From Aurantibacter_A sp039941195 (GTDB lineage Bacteria; Bacteroidota; Bacteroidia; Flavobacteriales; Flavobacteriaceae): a DNA stretch of 64,000 nt. The stretch's first letter is position 1. Each line of letters opens with the position of its first letter. The translations under genes and the position numbers were made by a program. Below the pieces are notes generated by a model. That model saw only the letters and a program-made list of their open reading frames with translations, was not told the origin of the DNA and ran no database searches. The stretch covers positions 1 to 64,000 of the forward strand of contig NZ_JBDVFA010000019.1 in NCBI RefSeq assembly GCF_039941195.1, given 5' to 3'. This document shows, piece after piece, positions 34,919 through 44,116 of the stretch.

Positions 34919-34926
34919 TAATTTTG
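34919..34926 (+). promoter_or_regulatory. Candidate -7 element for the aminotransferase gene
   Basis: TAATTTTG fits TAnnTTTG and lies 34 bases before the ATG at 34961. A -33 match is not clear. Confidence 0.4.
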
Positions 34927-34960
34927 TGTACAGTTTAATGTATCAACTAACTATAAGCAA

Positions 34961-36151
34961 ATGAGCAACAAACTATCTAATAGAATAAATAGTCTAACAC
35001 CTTCGGCCACATTAGAAATGGCTGCTAAAGCTCGTGAATTAAGAGCATCAGGAAAAGACATCATAGGATTAAGCCTTGGAGAACCTGATTTCAACACTCC
35101 AGATTACATAAAAGAAGCTGCTAAACAAGCTATTAATGATGATTATAATTCATATACACCAGTTGATGGTTATGTTGAATTGAAAGAAGCTATTATCACT
35201 AAATTCAAAAGAGATAATAACATTTCTTATGAACCATCTCAAATTGTAGTTTCTACGGGAGCAAAACAAGCTTTATACAATGTTGCACAAGTAATTTTAA
35301 ATGAAGGAGATGAAGTTATCCTTCCATGTCCATATTGGGTAAGTTATAGCGACATTGTAAAATTGGCAGATGGCGTACCCGTTGAAGTCTCTACAACAAT
35401 TGAAAGTGATTTTAAAATGACGGCTGAGCAATTAGAAGCCGCTATTACTCCTAAAACTAAGATGCTATGGTACAGCTCTCCTTGTAATCCTAGTGGTTCA
35501 ATTTACAGTAAAGAAGAATTACGCGCATTAGCTGATGTTTTACAGAAGTACCCACAAATTATTGTTGTTAGTGATGAGATTTACGAGCACATTAATTACG
35601 GAGTAACTGAGCATGCTTCAATGGCTGCTTTTGATGATATGTATGACCGAACAGTAACTGTTAATGGAGTTGCAAAAGCTTTTGCAATGACTGGATGGCG
35701 TATTGGTTATATTGGAGCGCCTAGCTATATAGCTAGAGCATGCAATAAACTACAAGGACAAGTTACAAGCGGAGCGAATTGTATTGCGCAACGTGCCGTT
35801 ATTACTGCATTAGTAGAATCACCTGAACGAATTAACTATATGGTTGATGAGTTTAAAGAACGTAGAAAAATAATTTTAGGTTTGCTAAATAACATTGATG
35901 GTTTTCAATGTAATGAACCGGAGGGTGCTTTTTATGTATACCCAGATGTAACTGCATATTTCAGCAAAACTTTAAATGGCGTTACGATAAACAACGCGTC
36001 TGACTTCGCTATGTATCTTTTGGAACACGCCAATGTAGCTACAGTAACAGGTGATGCATTCGGTAATGGGAATTGTATTCGAATTTCTTATGCTGCCTCT
36101 GAAGACAATATTAGAGAAGCAATTAAGCGAATTGAAGAGGCCTTAAAATAG
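34961..36151 (+). CDS. Class I aspartate aminotransferase
   Basis: The 396-residue PLP enzyme of the AspAT Ib group transfers the amino group of aspartate to 2-oxoglutarate; some members also use prephenate or aromatic substrates. Seen are LSLGEPDFNTPDYI, YTPVDGYVELKEAI, WYSSPCNPSGS, VVSDEIYEHINY and the PLP lysine Lys239 in NGVAKAFAMTGWRIGY; the C-terminal Arg is in NCIRISYAAS. The length is normal. It is convergent with trkH, with 2 bases between stops. Confidence 0.93.
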   Translation: MSNKLSNRINSLTPSATLEMAAKARELRASGKDIIGLSLGEPDFNTPDYIKEAAKQAINDDYNSYTPVDGYVELKEAIITKFKRDNNISYEPSQIVVSTGAKQALYNVAQVILNEGDEVILPCPYWVSYSDIVKLADGVPVEVSTTIESDFKMTAEQLEAAITPKTKMLWYSSPCNPSGSIYSKEELRALADVLQKYPQIIVVSDEIYEHINYGVTEHASMAAFDDMYDRTVTVNGVAKAFAMTGWRIGYIGAPSYIARACNKLQGQVTSGANCIAQRAVITALVESPERINYMVDEFKERRKIILGLLNNIDGFQCNEPEGAFYVYPDVTAYFSKTLNGVTINNASDFAMYLLEHANVATVTGDAFGNGNCIRISYAASEDNIREAIKRIEEALK

Positions 36152-36153
36152 GA

Positions 36154-37647
36154 TTACGTCTTTTTCCAGAAATAGGGAGTTAATAAAATTAAAACTGTAA
36201 AGAGTTCTAATCTCCCTAATAACATTAAAAATCCGCACCACCATTTGGCTGGTGCGGGTAATCCGCTAAAATTACTCACAGGGTTTAAGTCTCCAAAGGC
36301 CGGACCAACATTACCTAATGATGTTGCAGCGCCACCTATTGCTGTTACAAAATCAACACCCATCATACCAAGTACCATTGCACCAATAATAAATAGTAGC
36401 ATATACAAAACAAAGAATGCTATTATATTATAAATAATATCCTGCCCTACGGATTTATTATTATAGCGTACTGGAATTATTGCATTCGTATGTAGTGTAC
36501 GTTTAAATTCTAGAACTCCATTTTTAATAATTAATAAGTGTCGTATCACTTTAATTCCTCCAGCAGTGGAACCTGCAGAACCTCCCGCAAACATTAATCC
36601 GAAGAAAAACACAGTTAAAAATGGTGACCAGCTTGTAAAATCGGCAGTAACAAAACCAGTGGTAGTCACAACGGCTATGATTTGAAACAAGGCATGCCTA
36701 AATGAACTTTCTGCTTTTCCCCAAACCATTTCATAACCAGGAGTATCTATACTTAAATTTGCTTTAAAATAGATAACCAATGCAGCAATAATAGTGAATG
36801 CTAATACAAAACCGCCATAGTATCGAAATTCTTCATCTTTAAGAACGCGTTGTATCTTACCTTTAAACGCGAAATAACTCAACACAAAATTACTCCCAGC
36901 CAAGAACATAAAAATAATTATAATATACTGAATTATAGGCTGGTCGTTCCAATAAGCTACACTAGCATTTTTAGTAGAAAATCCACCAGTGGAAAGCGTT
37001 GCTAAAGAATGATTTATTGCATCGAAAAAATTCATTCCGGCCAATTTCAATAATAAAGTTTCTGCCAAAGTATACCCTACATAAATTAACCAAAGTCGTT
37101 TAGCAGTATCTGTAATTCTAGGATGTAATTTATCACCACTCGGACCAGGAGCCTCGGCTGCAAATAATTGCATCCCTCCTATGCCCAATAATGGTAATAT
37201 GGCGATTGCCAATACTATAATCCCCATACCACCTATCCAATGAGTTAAACTACGCCAGAATAATATTCCTTCTGGCAACGCTTCAATATCATTTAAAATG
37301 GAAGCCCCGGTAGTGGTATAACCCGACATTGTTTCAAAAAAAGCATCTGTAATATCGGGAATAGCTTCAGAAAATAAATATGGTGTTATTCCTGAAATTG
37401 TCATTACCAACCAACCAAAGGTTACAATAATATAACCTTCTTTCTTTTTTACTACTTTTCTATGATCTTTGGTGTAATACATGGCAAGTATCCCAAGAAA
37501 CAAAGTAGATAAGGCTGCGGTTAAAATACTTAGTGTTGCCCCATCATTATAAATACGACTAACCAATGTTGCCAAAAGCATAAAAAAGCCATTGCATAGC
37601 AGCAATAGCCCCATTAAATGAACAATAATTTTAACGTTCAAGCCCAT
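36154..37647 (-). CDS. trkH: Trk-type potassium uptake membrane subunit
   Basis: The 497-residue product has about ten membrane helices and four pore-loop signatures with their selectivity glycines: SGYTTTGASI, TLSTGGFST, VVTTTGFVTAD and ATSLGNVGPAFG. HWIGGMGIIVLAIAILP is a strong TrkH marker. It makes the K+ pathway with the regulator TrkA, encoded immediately upstream with a 2-base gap, so the two are co-transcribed as trkA-trkH. Confidence 0.95.
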   Translation of the reverse strand: MGLNVKIIVHLMGLLLLCNGFFMLLATLVSRIYNDGATLSILTAALSTLFLGILAMYYTKDHRKVVKKKEGYIIVTFGWLVMTISGITPYLFSEAIPDITDAFFETMSGYTTTGASILNDIEALPEGILFWRSLTHWIGGMGIIVLAIAILPLLGIGGMQLFAAEAPGPSGDKLHPRITDTAKRLWLIYVGYTLAETLLLKLAGMNFFDAINHSLATLSTGGFSTKNASVAYWNDQPIIQYIIIIFMFLAGSNFVLSYFAFKGKIQRVLKDEEFRYYGGFVLAFTIIAALVIYFKANLSIDTPGYEMVWGKAESSFRHALFQIIAVVTTTGFVTADFTSWSPFLTVFFFGLMFAGGSAGSTAGGIKVIRHLLIIKNGVLEFKRTLHTNAIIPVRYNNKSVGQDIIYNIIAFFVLYMLLFIIGAMVLGMMGVDFVTAIGGAATSLGNVGPAFGDLNPVSNFSGLPAPAKWWCGFLMLLGRLELFTVLILLTPYFWKKT

Positions 37648-37649
37648 GT

Positions 37650-38999
37650 TTAAAGAAAAAGTTTTTCAATTTTTGGTATCGCTTCAGGTAAGCAGCAAAC
37701 CACTACCCTATCACCAGCTTGAATAAGAAAATCACCTAACGCAATCTTTCCAGTTTCCCCGCGAACTACACCGCCTATAGTAGCAGATTTAGGAAAATTA
37801 AGCTCACGAATAATTCGCCCTGTTACTTTTGACTTCGGTTTAACAACAAATTCTAGAATTTCAGCATTCAAACTATTCAATCGCATTAAAGCAACAACTT
37901 CACCTTTTCGAATATGTCTAAAAATATTATTTGCAGCTAGTAACTTTTTATTAATTAAAGTATCAATACCAATGGAATGAGAGAGTTGAAAATAATCCAT
38001 GTTTTCAACTAAAGCGATGGTCTTTTTAATGTTTTTTGATTTTGCAACCAGACAAGACATTATATTTGTTTCAGAGTTCCCGGTTACAGCAATAAAAGCA
38101 TCCATAGAATCCAAACTTTCTTCATCTAACAATTCAACATTTCTACCATCTCCATTAATAATTAAGGCATTAGGCAAATCATCTGCCAAATCAATTGATT
38201 TCTCTTTGCTTTTCTCAATCAACTTAACATTAAACTTACTTGCGCATAAATCTCTTGCAGTTTTAAAGCCAACTTTACTACCGCCTAAGATCATCACATT
38301 TTTAATATCCTCATTCCGCTTACCAGTAAGCTTATACAATTCATCTACACCTTCTTTAGTGGTAATAAAATAGACTTGATCACCAGGTTTAAAAATTGTA
38401 TCACCACGTGGTATTAATGTACGTTGAGTACCTGTTCTTTTTAGAGCTATAGGCATAAAATTAAGCTCAGGAAAAATCTGTGCAGCTTCTTTAACACTTT
38501 TGCCAACAAAAGGAGCCAATTTAGGTAATGAAACACCTACCATTATTAATTTCCCTTCCTCAAATTCATAGGTATCATTGAAGCCAGATTTATTCAAAAG
38601 CATCTGAATTTCTGTGGCTGCCAATTCTTCTGGGGAAATTAATTCATCGATACCTAATTCTTCGAACTTTACAAGTTCTTTGTTATCAATAAACTCTGTA
38701 TTAGATATCCTAGCAATAGTTCTATTACATCCCAATTGCTTCGCAAGCATACATAAGGTTAAATTTGTTGTTTCGGAAGATGTAACACCTATAACCATAT
38801 CAGATTTTGCAACATCGGCATCCAACAACAAGGAAACAGAAGTAGCATCACCTCTAATTACTCTTATATCTAAATGCGCATCGGCATAGGCAAGACTTTC
38901 TTTATCGGTATCAATTAAAGTAATATTTTGTGATTCGAAAGAAAGTAATTTTGCTAAATGAAAACCCACTTCACCAGCTCCAGCTATTAAGATTTTCAT
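37650..38999 (-). CDS. trkA: Trk potassium uptake regulator TrkA
   Basis: The 449-residue cytoplasmic protein has two RCK units, each an NAD-binding fold plus a TrkA-C domain: MKILIAGAGEVGFHLAKLL at the N-terminus and NVMILGGSKVGFKTARDL near residue 230. The second half of each has the TrkA-C pattern (GDTIFKPGDQVYFIT; GDFLIQAGDRVVVCC). It gates TrkH according to nucleotide state. It is followed by trkH after 2 bases and divergent from ubiE. Confidence 0.95.
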   Translation of the reverse strand: MKILIAGAGEVGFHLAKLLSFESQNITLIDTDKESLAYADAHLDIRVIRGDATSVSLLLDADVAKSDMVIGVTSSETTNLTLCMLAKQLGCNRTIARISNTEFIDNKELVKFEELGIDELISPEELAATEIQMLLNKSGFNDTYEFEEGKLIMVGVSLPKLAPFVGKSVKEAAQIFPELNFMPIALKRTGTQRTLIPRGDTIFKPGDQVYFITTKEGVDELYKLTGKRNEDIKNVMILGGSKVGFKTARDLCASKFNVKLIEKSKEKSIDLADDLPNALIINGDGRNVELLDEESLDSMDAFIAVTGNSETNIMSCLVAKSKNIKKTIALVENMDYFQLSHSIGIDTLINKKLLAANNIFRHIRKGEVVALMRLNSLNAEILEFVVKPKSKVTGRIIRELNFPKSATIGGVVRGETGKIALGDFLIQAGDRVVVCCLPEAIPKIEKLFL

Positions 39000-39218
39000 C
39001 TCTAAACAATATTTTTTTTGATTCTGCGGTTCGTTCCCCGCTATTATTGTTTGTAATAAAACACTTTATCATAAGGTATTATCACAATCTGTACAATCAA
39101 TTTTGCAGGCCAAAATTACGCAATTATTCCGTTTTCGTTATAAAAAACCCATTTATAATAAGTTGCTATTACTCAACCATAAACAGCATATAACAAACGT
39201 AAAATTGTGGGTATATCG

Positions 39219-39226
39219 TATCTTTG
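39219..39226 (+). promoter_or_regulatory. Candidate -7 element for ubiE-porT
   Basis: TATCTTTG matches TAnnTTTG and ends 15 bases before the ubiE ATG at 39242, which supports that start over an in-frame TTG at 39224 that lies inside this element. Confidence 0.5.
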
Positions 39227-39241
39227 CACGAAAATTACTCA

Positions 39242-39970
39242 ATGGCAGAAAAAGTTACACCATACAAAGATTCAGAATTAGGTAAGAAAGAACAAGTAAC
39301 CCAAATGTTCGATACCATTTCGAAAAACTATGATGGACTAAACAGGGTAATTTCTTTTGGAATAGACATTAAGTGGCGAAAGCGTGTAGTTGCCATAATT
39401 TCGCAAAACAAGCCAAATTCAATCTTGGATATTGCAACTGGCACAGGTGACCTAGCTATTAATTTAGCGCAAACTGGGGCGAAAAAGGTGGTAGGGCTAG
39501 ATATTTCTCAGGGTATGCTAGATATTGGCAAGCAAAAAATTAAGGAAAAAAATCTGGGCAATAAGGTTGAAATGATTTTAGGTGATAGTGAAAACCTTCC
39601 ATTTGAAGAAAACTCTTTTGATGCAATTACTGTTGCATTTGGAGTTCGAAACTTTGAAACTTTAGAAAAAGGTTTGAAAGAAATTTACCGAGTATTAAAA
39701 CCTAAAGGTACTTTTGTTGTTCTCGAAACATCAGTACCTACGAAGTTTCCGTATAAACAAGGTCACAAATTTTATACAAAATACATAATGTCTAGTATTG
39801 GCAGGATTTTTTCAAAAGACGCATCTGCATATGCTTACTTAAGTGAATCAGCATCGATTTTTCCTCATGGTGAAGATTTCAACAATATTTTGAGAAAAAT
39901 GGGGTTTATAGGTGTAGAGAACAGACCTCAAACGTTTGGGGTCGCATCAATATATGTTGCCACAAAATAA
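39242..39970 (+). CDS. ubiE: Demethylmenaquinone methyltransferase
   Basis: The 242-residue SAM methyltransferase carries out the last step of menaquinone synthesis (called menG or ubiE). Landmarks are QVTQMFDTISKNYDGLNRV, the SAM loop ILDIATGTGDLAINLA, VVGLDISQGMLDIG, DSENLPFEENSFDAITVAFGVRNF and ASAYAYLSESASIFP. Bacteroidota use menaquinone only, so the benzoquinone activity named in UbiE is not expected. porT starts 4 bases after the stop, and a -7 element overlaps the upstream TTG. Confidence 0.95.
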   Translation: MAEKVTPYKDSELGKKEQVTQMFDTISKNYDGLNRVISFGIDIKWRKRVVAIISQNKPNSILDIATGTGDLAINLAQTGAKKVVGLDISQGMLDIGKQKIKEKNLGNKVEMILGDSENLPFEENSFDAITVAFGVRNFETLEKGLKEIYRVLKPKGTFVVLETSVPTKFPYKQGHKFYTKYIMSSIGRIFSKDASAYAYLSESASIFPHGEDFNNILRKMGFIGVENRPQTFGVASIYVATK

Positions 39971-39974
39971 ACCA

Positions 39975-40694
39975 ATGAAGTATTTTCTTTTTATATTATT
40001 TGGCACAATGCTGCTAAGTCAGCCTATAACTGCCCAGTTTAAGGAAAACCCAATACTTAATTTAGAGAACAAGGATAAGAAATTCTTGAACTATGGGTAT
40101 TTCTTAGGATTTAATCAATATGATTTCAAATTCGACTACACGAATGACAGAGGCATAAATTTAACTGATATTCTAGTTGATAAATCCATGGGGTTTAATG
40201 TTGGTCTTATTGGAGAAATGAACATTAACGAATTTGTAGACATTCGCTTTGAACCAGGTTTAAACTATACACAAAGAACTTTAGGCTTCCCTGGCTTTGA
40301 TAATACGGACGAAGGAAAAAGAGATGCTTTTAGAGATGTTAAATCTACTTATATCAATTTTCCTATTCTTCTAAAATTAAGCACAAGACGTTTTGGGAAC
40401 TGGAAACCCTTTCTAATTGGAGGTGTATCCAGAACTTTAAACTTGGGTAGTAATGAAACAAGTTTAGATGATAATAGTAGTGGCACTTTTAGAATGAAAA
40501 AATGGGTGAACAATTATGAAATGGGATTTGGAATTGATTTTTATCTAGAATATTTCAAATTTACACCTTCTATTCGTGGTGTTTTTGCTATCAATGATGA
40601 ATTAGTACGTGATAATGACGCTAATAGTCCATGGACTGGCAATGTTGATGCTATGCGTTCTCGCGGTTTATTTATTAATTTTACTTTCGAGTAA
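39975..40694 (+). CDS. porT: Type IX secretion outer-membrane protein PorT
   Basis: The 239-residue product has a signal peptide (MKYFLFILFGTMLLSQPITAQ) and an eight-stranded-type outer-membrane barrel ending in RSRGLFINFTFE. Content (KKFLNYGYFLGFNQYDFKF, IRFEPGLNYTQRTLGFPG, KSTYINFPILLKLSTRR) and position directly after ubiE match PorT/SprT of flavobacteria. PorT is needed for type IX secretion and gliding in characterised species. It starts 4 bases after ubiE at ATG 39975. It gives a cellular route for the type B sorting-domain protein at 3991-5157. Confidence 0.88.
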   Translation: MKYFLFILFGTMLLSQPITAQFKENPILNLENKDKKFLNYGYFLGFNQYDFKFDYTNDRGINLTDILVDKSMGFNVGLIGEMNINEFVDIRFEPGLNYTQRTLGFPGFDNTDEGKRDAFRDVKSTYINFPILLKLSTRRFGNWKPFLIGGVSRTLNLGSNETSLDDNSSGTFRMKKWVNNYEMGFGIDFYLEYFKFTPSIRGVFAINDELVRDNDANSPWTGNVDAMRSRGLFINFTFE

Positions 40695-40697
40695 AAC

Positions 40698-41423
40698 TCA
40701 TCTACCTCTCCTAATTTCACTTAAGAAAATTGCGGTAGCAGTAGCTACGTTTAAACTTTCTGTAGTTGCGTATCCAAAATGCGGAATACTAATTCTATGA
40801 TTACAGAGAGATTCAATCTTTTTAGAGATGCCATTTGCTTCATTTCCCATTACCAAAATACCTGAATTTAGAAATTCTTGTTTATAGCTATTTTTTCCAT
40901 CCATAAACGTACCATATATTGGTTTTTCTACACTTCTTAAAACTTCAGATAAATCATCATAAACAACATTTACTCGAGCAATTGAACCCATTGTAGCCTG
41001 TAAAACTTTTGGATTATAACAATCAACTGTATTGGTTGAACATAGTAAATTAGGAATTCCAAACCAATCGCAAAGTCTAATTATAGTCCCCAAATTACCT
41101 GGATCGGAAACACCGTCAAGTGCAACAACCCAGTTTGAAAAGTCAATAATTTTTGTTTTAGGGATTTGAAAAACTCCTAGAACTTTATTCGGAGTTTTTA
41201 AATTACTAATTTGTTTTAACTCTTTTTCTGTAATTTGTTGAACAAGCGATTGATCCGTATCAAAAAGAGATAAATCCGTTGTATAAATTTGAAAATTTAT
41301 AATATCAGATTCTAATAATTCTTTTACAGTCTTTACACCTTCTACTACAAAAAGTGAATGTTGAGATCGGTACTTTTTTTGTAGTAGACTTTTTATAAGT
41401 TTTATTTGGCTTTTAACAACCAT
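40698..41423 (-). CDS. SpoU/TrmH-family RNA 2'-O-methyltransferase
   Basis: The 241-residue SPOUT enzyme should methylate a ribose in rRNA or tRNA. An N-terminal substrate-binding domain (FVVEGVKTVKELL) is followed by the knotted domain with motif 1 (DPGNLGTIIRLCDWFG), motif 2 (ILVMGNEANGIS) and motif 3 (ISIPHFGYATTESLNVATATAIFLSE). The RNA target is not identifiable. It is convergent with porT (3-base gap) and divergent from tamL, with start codons 28 bases apart. Confidence 0.9.
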   Translation of the reverse strand: MVVKSQIKLIKSLLQKKYRSQHSLFVVEGVKTVKELLESDIINFQIYTTDLSLFDTDQSLVQQITEKELKQISNLKTPNKVLGVFQIPKTKIIDFSNWVVALDGVSDPGNLGTIIRLCDWFGIPNLLCSTNTVDCYNPKVLQATMGSIARVNVVYDDLSEVLRSVEKPIYGTFMDGKNSYKQEFLNSGILVMGNEANGISKKIESLCNHRISIPHFGYATTESLNVATATAIFLSEIRRGR

Positions 41424-41433
41424 GCAAATAATG

Positions 41434-41441
41434 TATTTTTG
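41434..41441 (+). promoter_or_regulatory. Candidate -7 element for tamL
   Basis: TATTTTTG fits TAnnTTTG and ends 9 bases before the ATG at 41451, so the predicted leader is only a few bases long. Confidence 0.45.
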
Positions 41442-41450
41442 ATTTTTAAT

Positions 41451-44054
41451 ATGTACAACCCCTCATGTTCTAGAGATAACTTTGCTAAAATAAGTCTATT
41501 ATTTTTAGCCGTATTCTTGGCGTCATGTAATACCTTAAAACGTGTTGATGACAATGAACTATTAATTACAAAAAACACTATTTATGCTGACAGTCTTAAA
41601 GTTAGTAATGAGGATATAAATAGTTTAATAATTCAAAAGCCAAATAGTGCCTTATTAGGATATCCATTACGACTTAATCTATACAATCTAGCAAAAGAGA
41701 ATCCCGATTCCTCTTATAATGCCTGGTTATATCGCAATGAAAAAAGGGAACAACGGTTAAACAAATTACTTTCTCAGAAACAAGTTCGTAGACTAGGTGA
41801 GTCTTTTGTTGCAAAAGGTGTTCACGAGTGGCTTAAAAAAATAGGAGAACCACCAGCGGTTATTGATACCACTCAAACTTTAAGAACATTAACAAGACTA
41901 AAAGCCTATTACCATAGTAAAGGTTATTTTAATAACGATGGTAATTTTACCATTGATAGTTTACCAAAGAAAAAACGTATTGGTGTCAATTATAATATTG
42001 ATTTAGGCAAACCATATATGATTGACACTTTAATGCAAAAAATAAGTTCTCCCGCATTAGATTCCATATATCAACTACACACAAACGAGTCATTCGTAGT
42101 ACCAGGGGAAAAATTTGATATTGACAATTTTAATAATGAGCGCGAGCGATTAACAACTTTATTTAGAAATACTGGTATTTATAATTTCCAAGAAAGTTCA
42201 ATTTCTTACACCATAGAACGTGACACATTCGAATTTAGGAATGATCAGGGCATGGATATTCAATTAAACATTGAAGATCAAAGACGAAGAGGAGATGGTG
42301 TTGCAACTACATCACAATACGAAGTGCACCGCTTTAAAAACATAAACATACATACCGACTATGATTTTACCGGTGAAGAAAATGAAGAATTTATACGATA
42401 TAAAGATTATACTATTTTCTATCGAGGCAAATTACGATTCAAACCTAAAACTTTAGCAAACGCAATTTTCTTTAATAAAGATAGTGTTTATAGAGATATT
42501 GATCGAGTTAGAACTAATAGGCAAATTGCAAACCTAAATGTATTTCGTTACCCCACGATATCTTATGATCAAGATCCGGAAAAACCTTCTGATTTAACAG
42601 CCAACATATACTTACAATCTAGACCTAAATATTCTTTAGGTTCAGATTTTGATATAAATCATTCAAACATTCAAAGAGTAGGATTAGCCTATAGTCCTTC
42701 TTTACAAGCGCGAAACATTTTTAAAGGTGCTGAAAACTTAAGTTTAACAGGAAGGTTGAGTATAGGAAATTCTCGAGACGAATCAATTATAGATAAGCAA
42801 TTCTTTAATATTTTAGAGTTTGGAGCAGATTTAAATTTAAACTTTCCAAGAATTTGGTTGCCATTTATTAATACCGATAAAATAATTCCTAGTTACACCC
42901 TACCGCGCACTAGAATGTCTATTGGCGCTAGTGCACAGCAAAATATAGGTTTAGATAAACAAACTTTTAATACGGTTTTAGGGTACAATTGGACACCATC
43001 AGATTTTAAAAAACATAATGTTGAATTATTAAATGTACAGTTTGTAAGGAATGTAAATCAAGAACGGTTTTTTAATGTATACACGAATTCATTTTCTTCG
43101 TTAAATGATATTGCAACAAGTACAACATCGTATGATTATATTACAGTTGCACCGGAATTATTTGACATCGGTGAAGATATCGACGACACAGAATTAACAA
43201 TTCCCGATGGTGCAAATGAATTCATTGCCCAAATCGAAAATGGTACTTTAGGTAGCACTTCAGATGATTATGCAGATGTAATTAACATTAAGCAAAGGCG
43301 AGACAGACTTACTCAAAACAACTTAATTTTTGCAACGAACTATACATTAAACCTTACGAATAGAAATGGTTTAACTGATAATCAATTTTATTCTTTTCGA
43401 TTTAAAGTAGAAAGTGCAGGCAATTTACTTTCAGGTCTATCTTATCTTTTACCTTTTAGCGAAGATGACAATGGAGACTTATTAGTATTTAATGTTCCCT
43501 ATTCGCAATACATAAAAACAGAATTCGATTATGTAAAATATTGGGATCTTTCAAAATCTCAAGTACTAGCCCTCAGAACCTTTTTTGGTATTGCTATCCC
43601 TTATGGTAATGCGGATAACATTCCTTTTGTTAGAAGTTATTTTGCTGGCGGTTCAAACGACATTAGAGCTTGGACCCCATATTCTCTAGGTCCCGGACGA
43701 ACAGATGCAATAAACGATTTTAATGAAGCTAACCTAAAAATGGCAGCGAGTTTAGAATACAGATTTCCAATAGTTGGTGATATTAATGGTGCGCTTTTTG
43801 CTGATGCAGGTAATATCTGGAATGTTTTTGATAACGTTGAAGACCCTGACGCAACTTTTAATGGAATTAGTTCTTTAGGTGATATAGCGTTAGGTACTGG
43901 TTTTGGTGTACGGTATGATTTTACTTACTTTCTATTTCGATTAGATCTTGGTTTCAAAACATATAATCCTGCCGAGGAGATATCAAAACGATGGTTTAGG
44001 GACTATAATTTTGCTAATTCCGTACTTCAGATCGGAATCAACTATCCTTTTTAG
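41451..44054 (+). CDS. tamL: TamL, lipoprotein-type TamA/BamA-family outer-membrane protein
   Basis: The 867-residue product has a lipobox (ISLLFLAVFLASC, Cys at about 25), then POTRA-like domains (VRRLGESFVAKGVHEWLKK, TRLKAYYHSKGYFNND, NERERLTTLFRNTGIYNF) and a C-terminal Omp85 barrel (YSLGSDFDINHSNIQRVGLAYSP, SYFAGGSNDIRAWTPYSLGPGR, ALGTGFGVRYDFTYFLFRLDLG). In Bacteroidota the TamA-type protein is typically lipidated and called TamL; it works with TamB in outer-membrane biogenesis. No tamB gene is adjacent here. The ATG at 41451 is used because it gives the lipoprotein signal; a longer frame from 41406 would overlap the divergent gene. Confidence 0.88.
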   Translation: MYNPSCSRDNFAKISLLFLAVFLASCNTLKRVDDNELLITKNTIYADSLKVSNEDINSLIIQKPNSALLGYPLRLNLYNLAKENPDSSYNAWLYRNEKREQRLNKLLSQKQVRRLGESFVAKGVHEWLKKIGEPPAVIDTTQTLRTLTRLKAYYHSKGYFNNDGNFTIDSLPKKKRIGVNYNIDLGKPYMIDTLMQKISSPALDSIYQLHTNESFVVPGEKFDIDNFNNERERLTTLFRNTGIYNFQESSISYTIERDTFEFRNDQGMDIQLNIEDQRRRGDGVATTSQYEVHRFKNINIHTDYDFTGEENEEFIRYKDYTIFYRGKLRFKPKTLANAIFFNKDSVYRDIDRVRTNRQIANLNVFRYPTISYDQDPEKPSDLTANIYLQSRPKYSLGSDFDINHSNIQRVGLAYSPSLQARNIFKGAENLSLTGRLSIGNSRDESIIDKQFFNILEFGADLNLNFPRIWLPFINTDKIIPSYTLPRTRMSIGASAQQNIGLDKQTFNTVLGYNWTPSDFKKHNVELLNVQFVRNVNQERFFNVYTNSFSSLNDIATSTTSYDYITVAPELFDIGEDIDDTELTIPDGANEFIAQIENGTLGSTSDDYADVINIKQRRDRLTQNNLIFATNYTLNLTNRNGLTDNQFYSFRFKVESAGNLLSGLSYLLPFSEDDNGDLLVFNVPYSQYIKTEFDYVKYWDLSKSQVLALRTFFGIAIPYGNADNIPFVRSYFAGGSNDIRAWTPYSLGPGRTDAINDFNEANLKMAASLEYRFPIVGDINGALFADAGNIWNVFDNVEDPDATFNGISSLGDIALGTGFGVRYDFTYFLFRLDLGFKTYNPAEEISKRWFRDYNFANSVLQIGINYPF

Positions 44055-44083
44055 CTATTCGTGTCTAGAGCTAAATATTTTAT

Positions 44084-44091
44084 TACATTTG
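44084..44091 (+). promoter_or_regulatory. Candidate -7 element for fbaA
   Basis: TACATTTG fits TAnnTTTG and ends 25 bases before the fbaA ATG. A purine-rich run (agaagaaaa) lies just before the start codon. Confidence 0.45.
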
Positions 44092-44116
44092 TCGCTTAAC
44101 AAAAAAAGAAGAAAAT

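Noticed and set aside
39224..39241. TTG at 39224 as ubiE start
   Set aside because: It lies inside the TATCTTTG promoter element; ATG 39242 gives the usual N-terminus.
41406..41450. Longer tamL start at 41406
   Set aside because: It would overlap the divergent methyltransferase start and put 15 extra residues before the lipoprotein signal.
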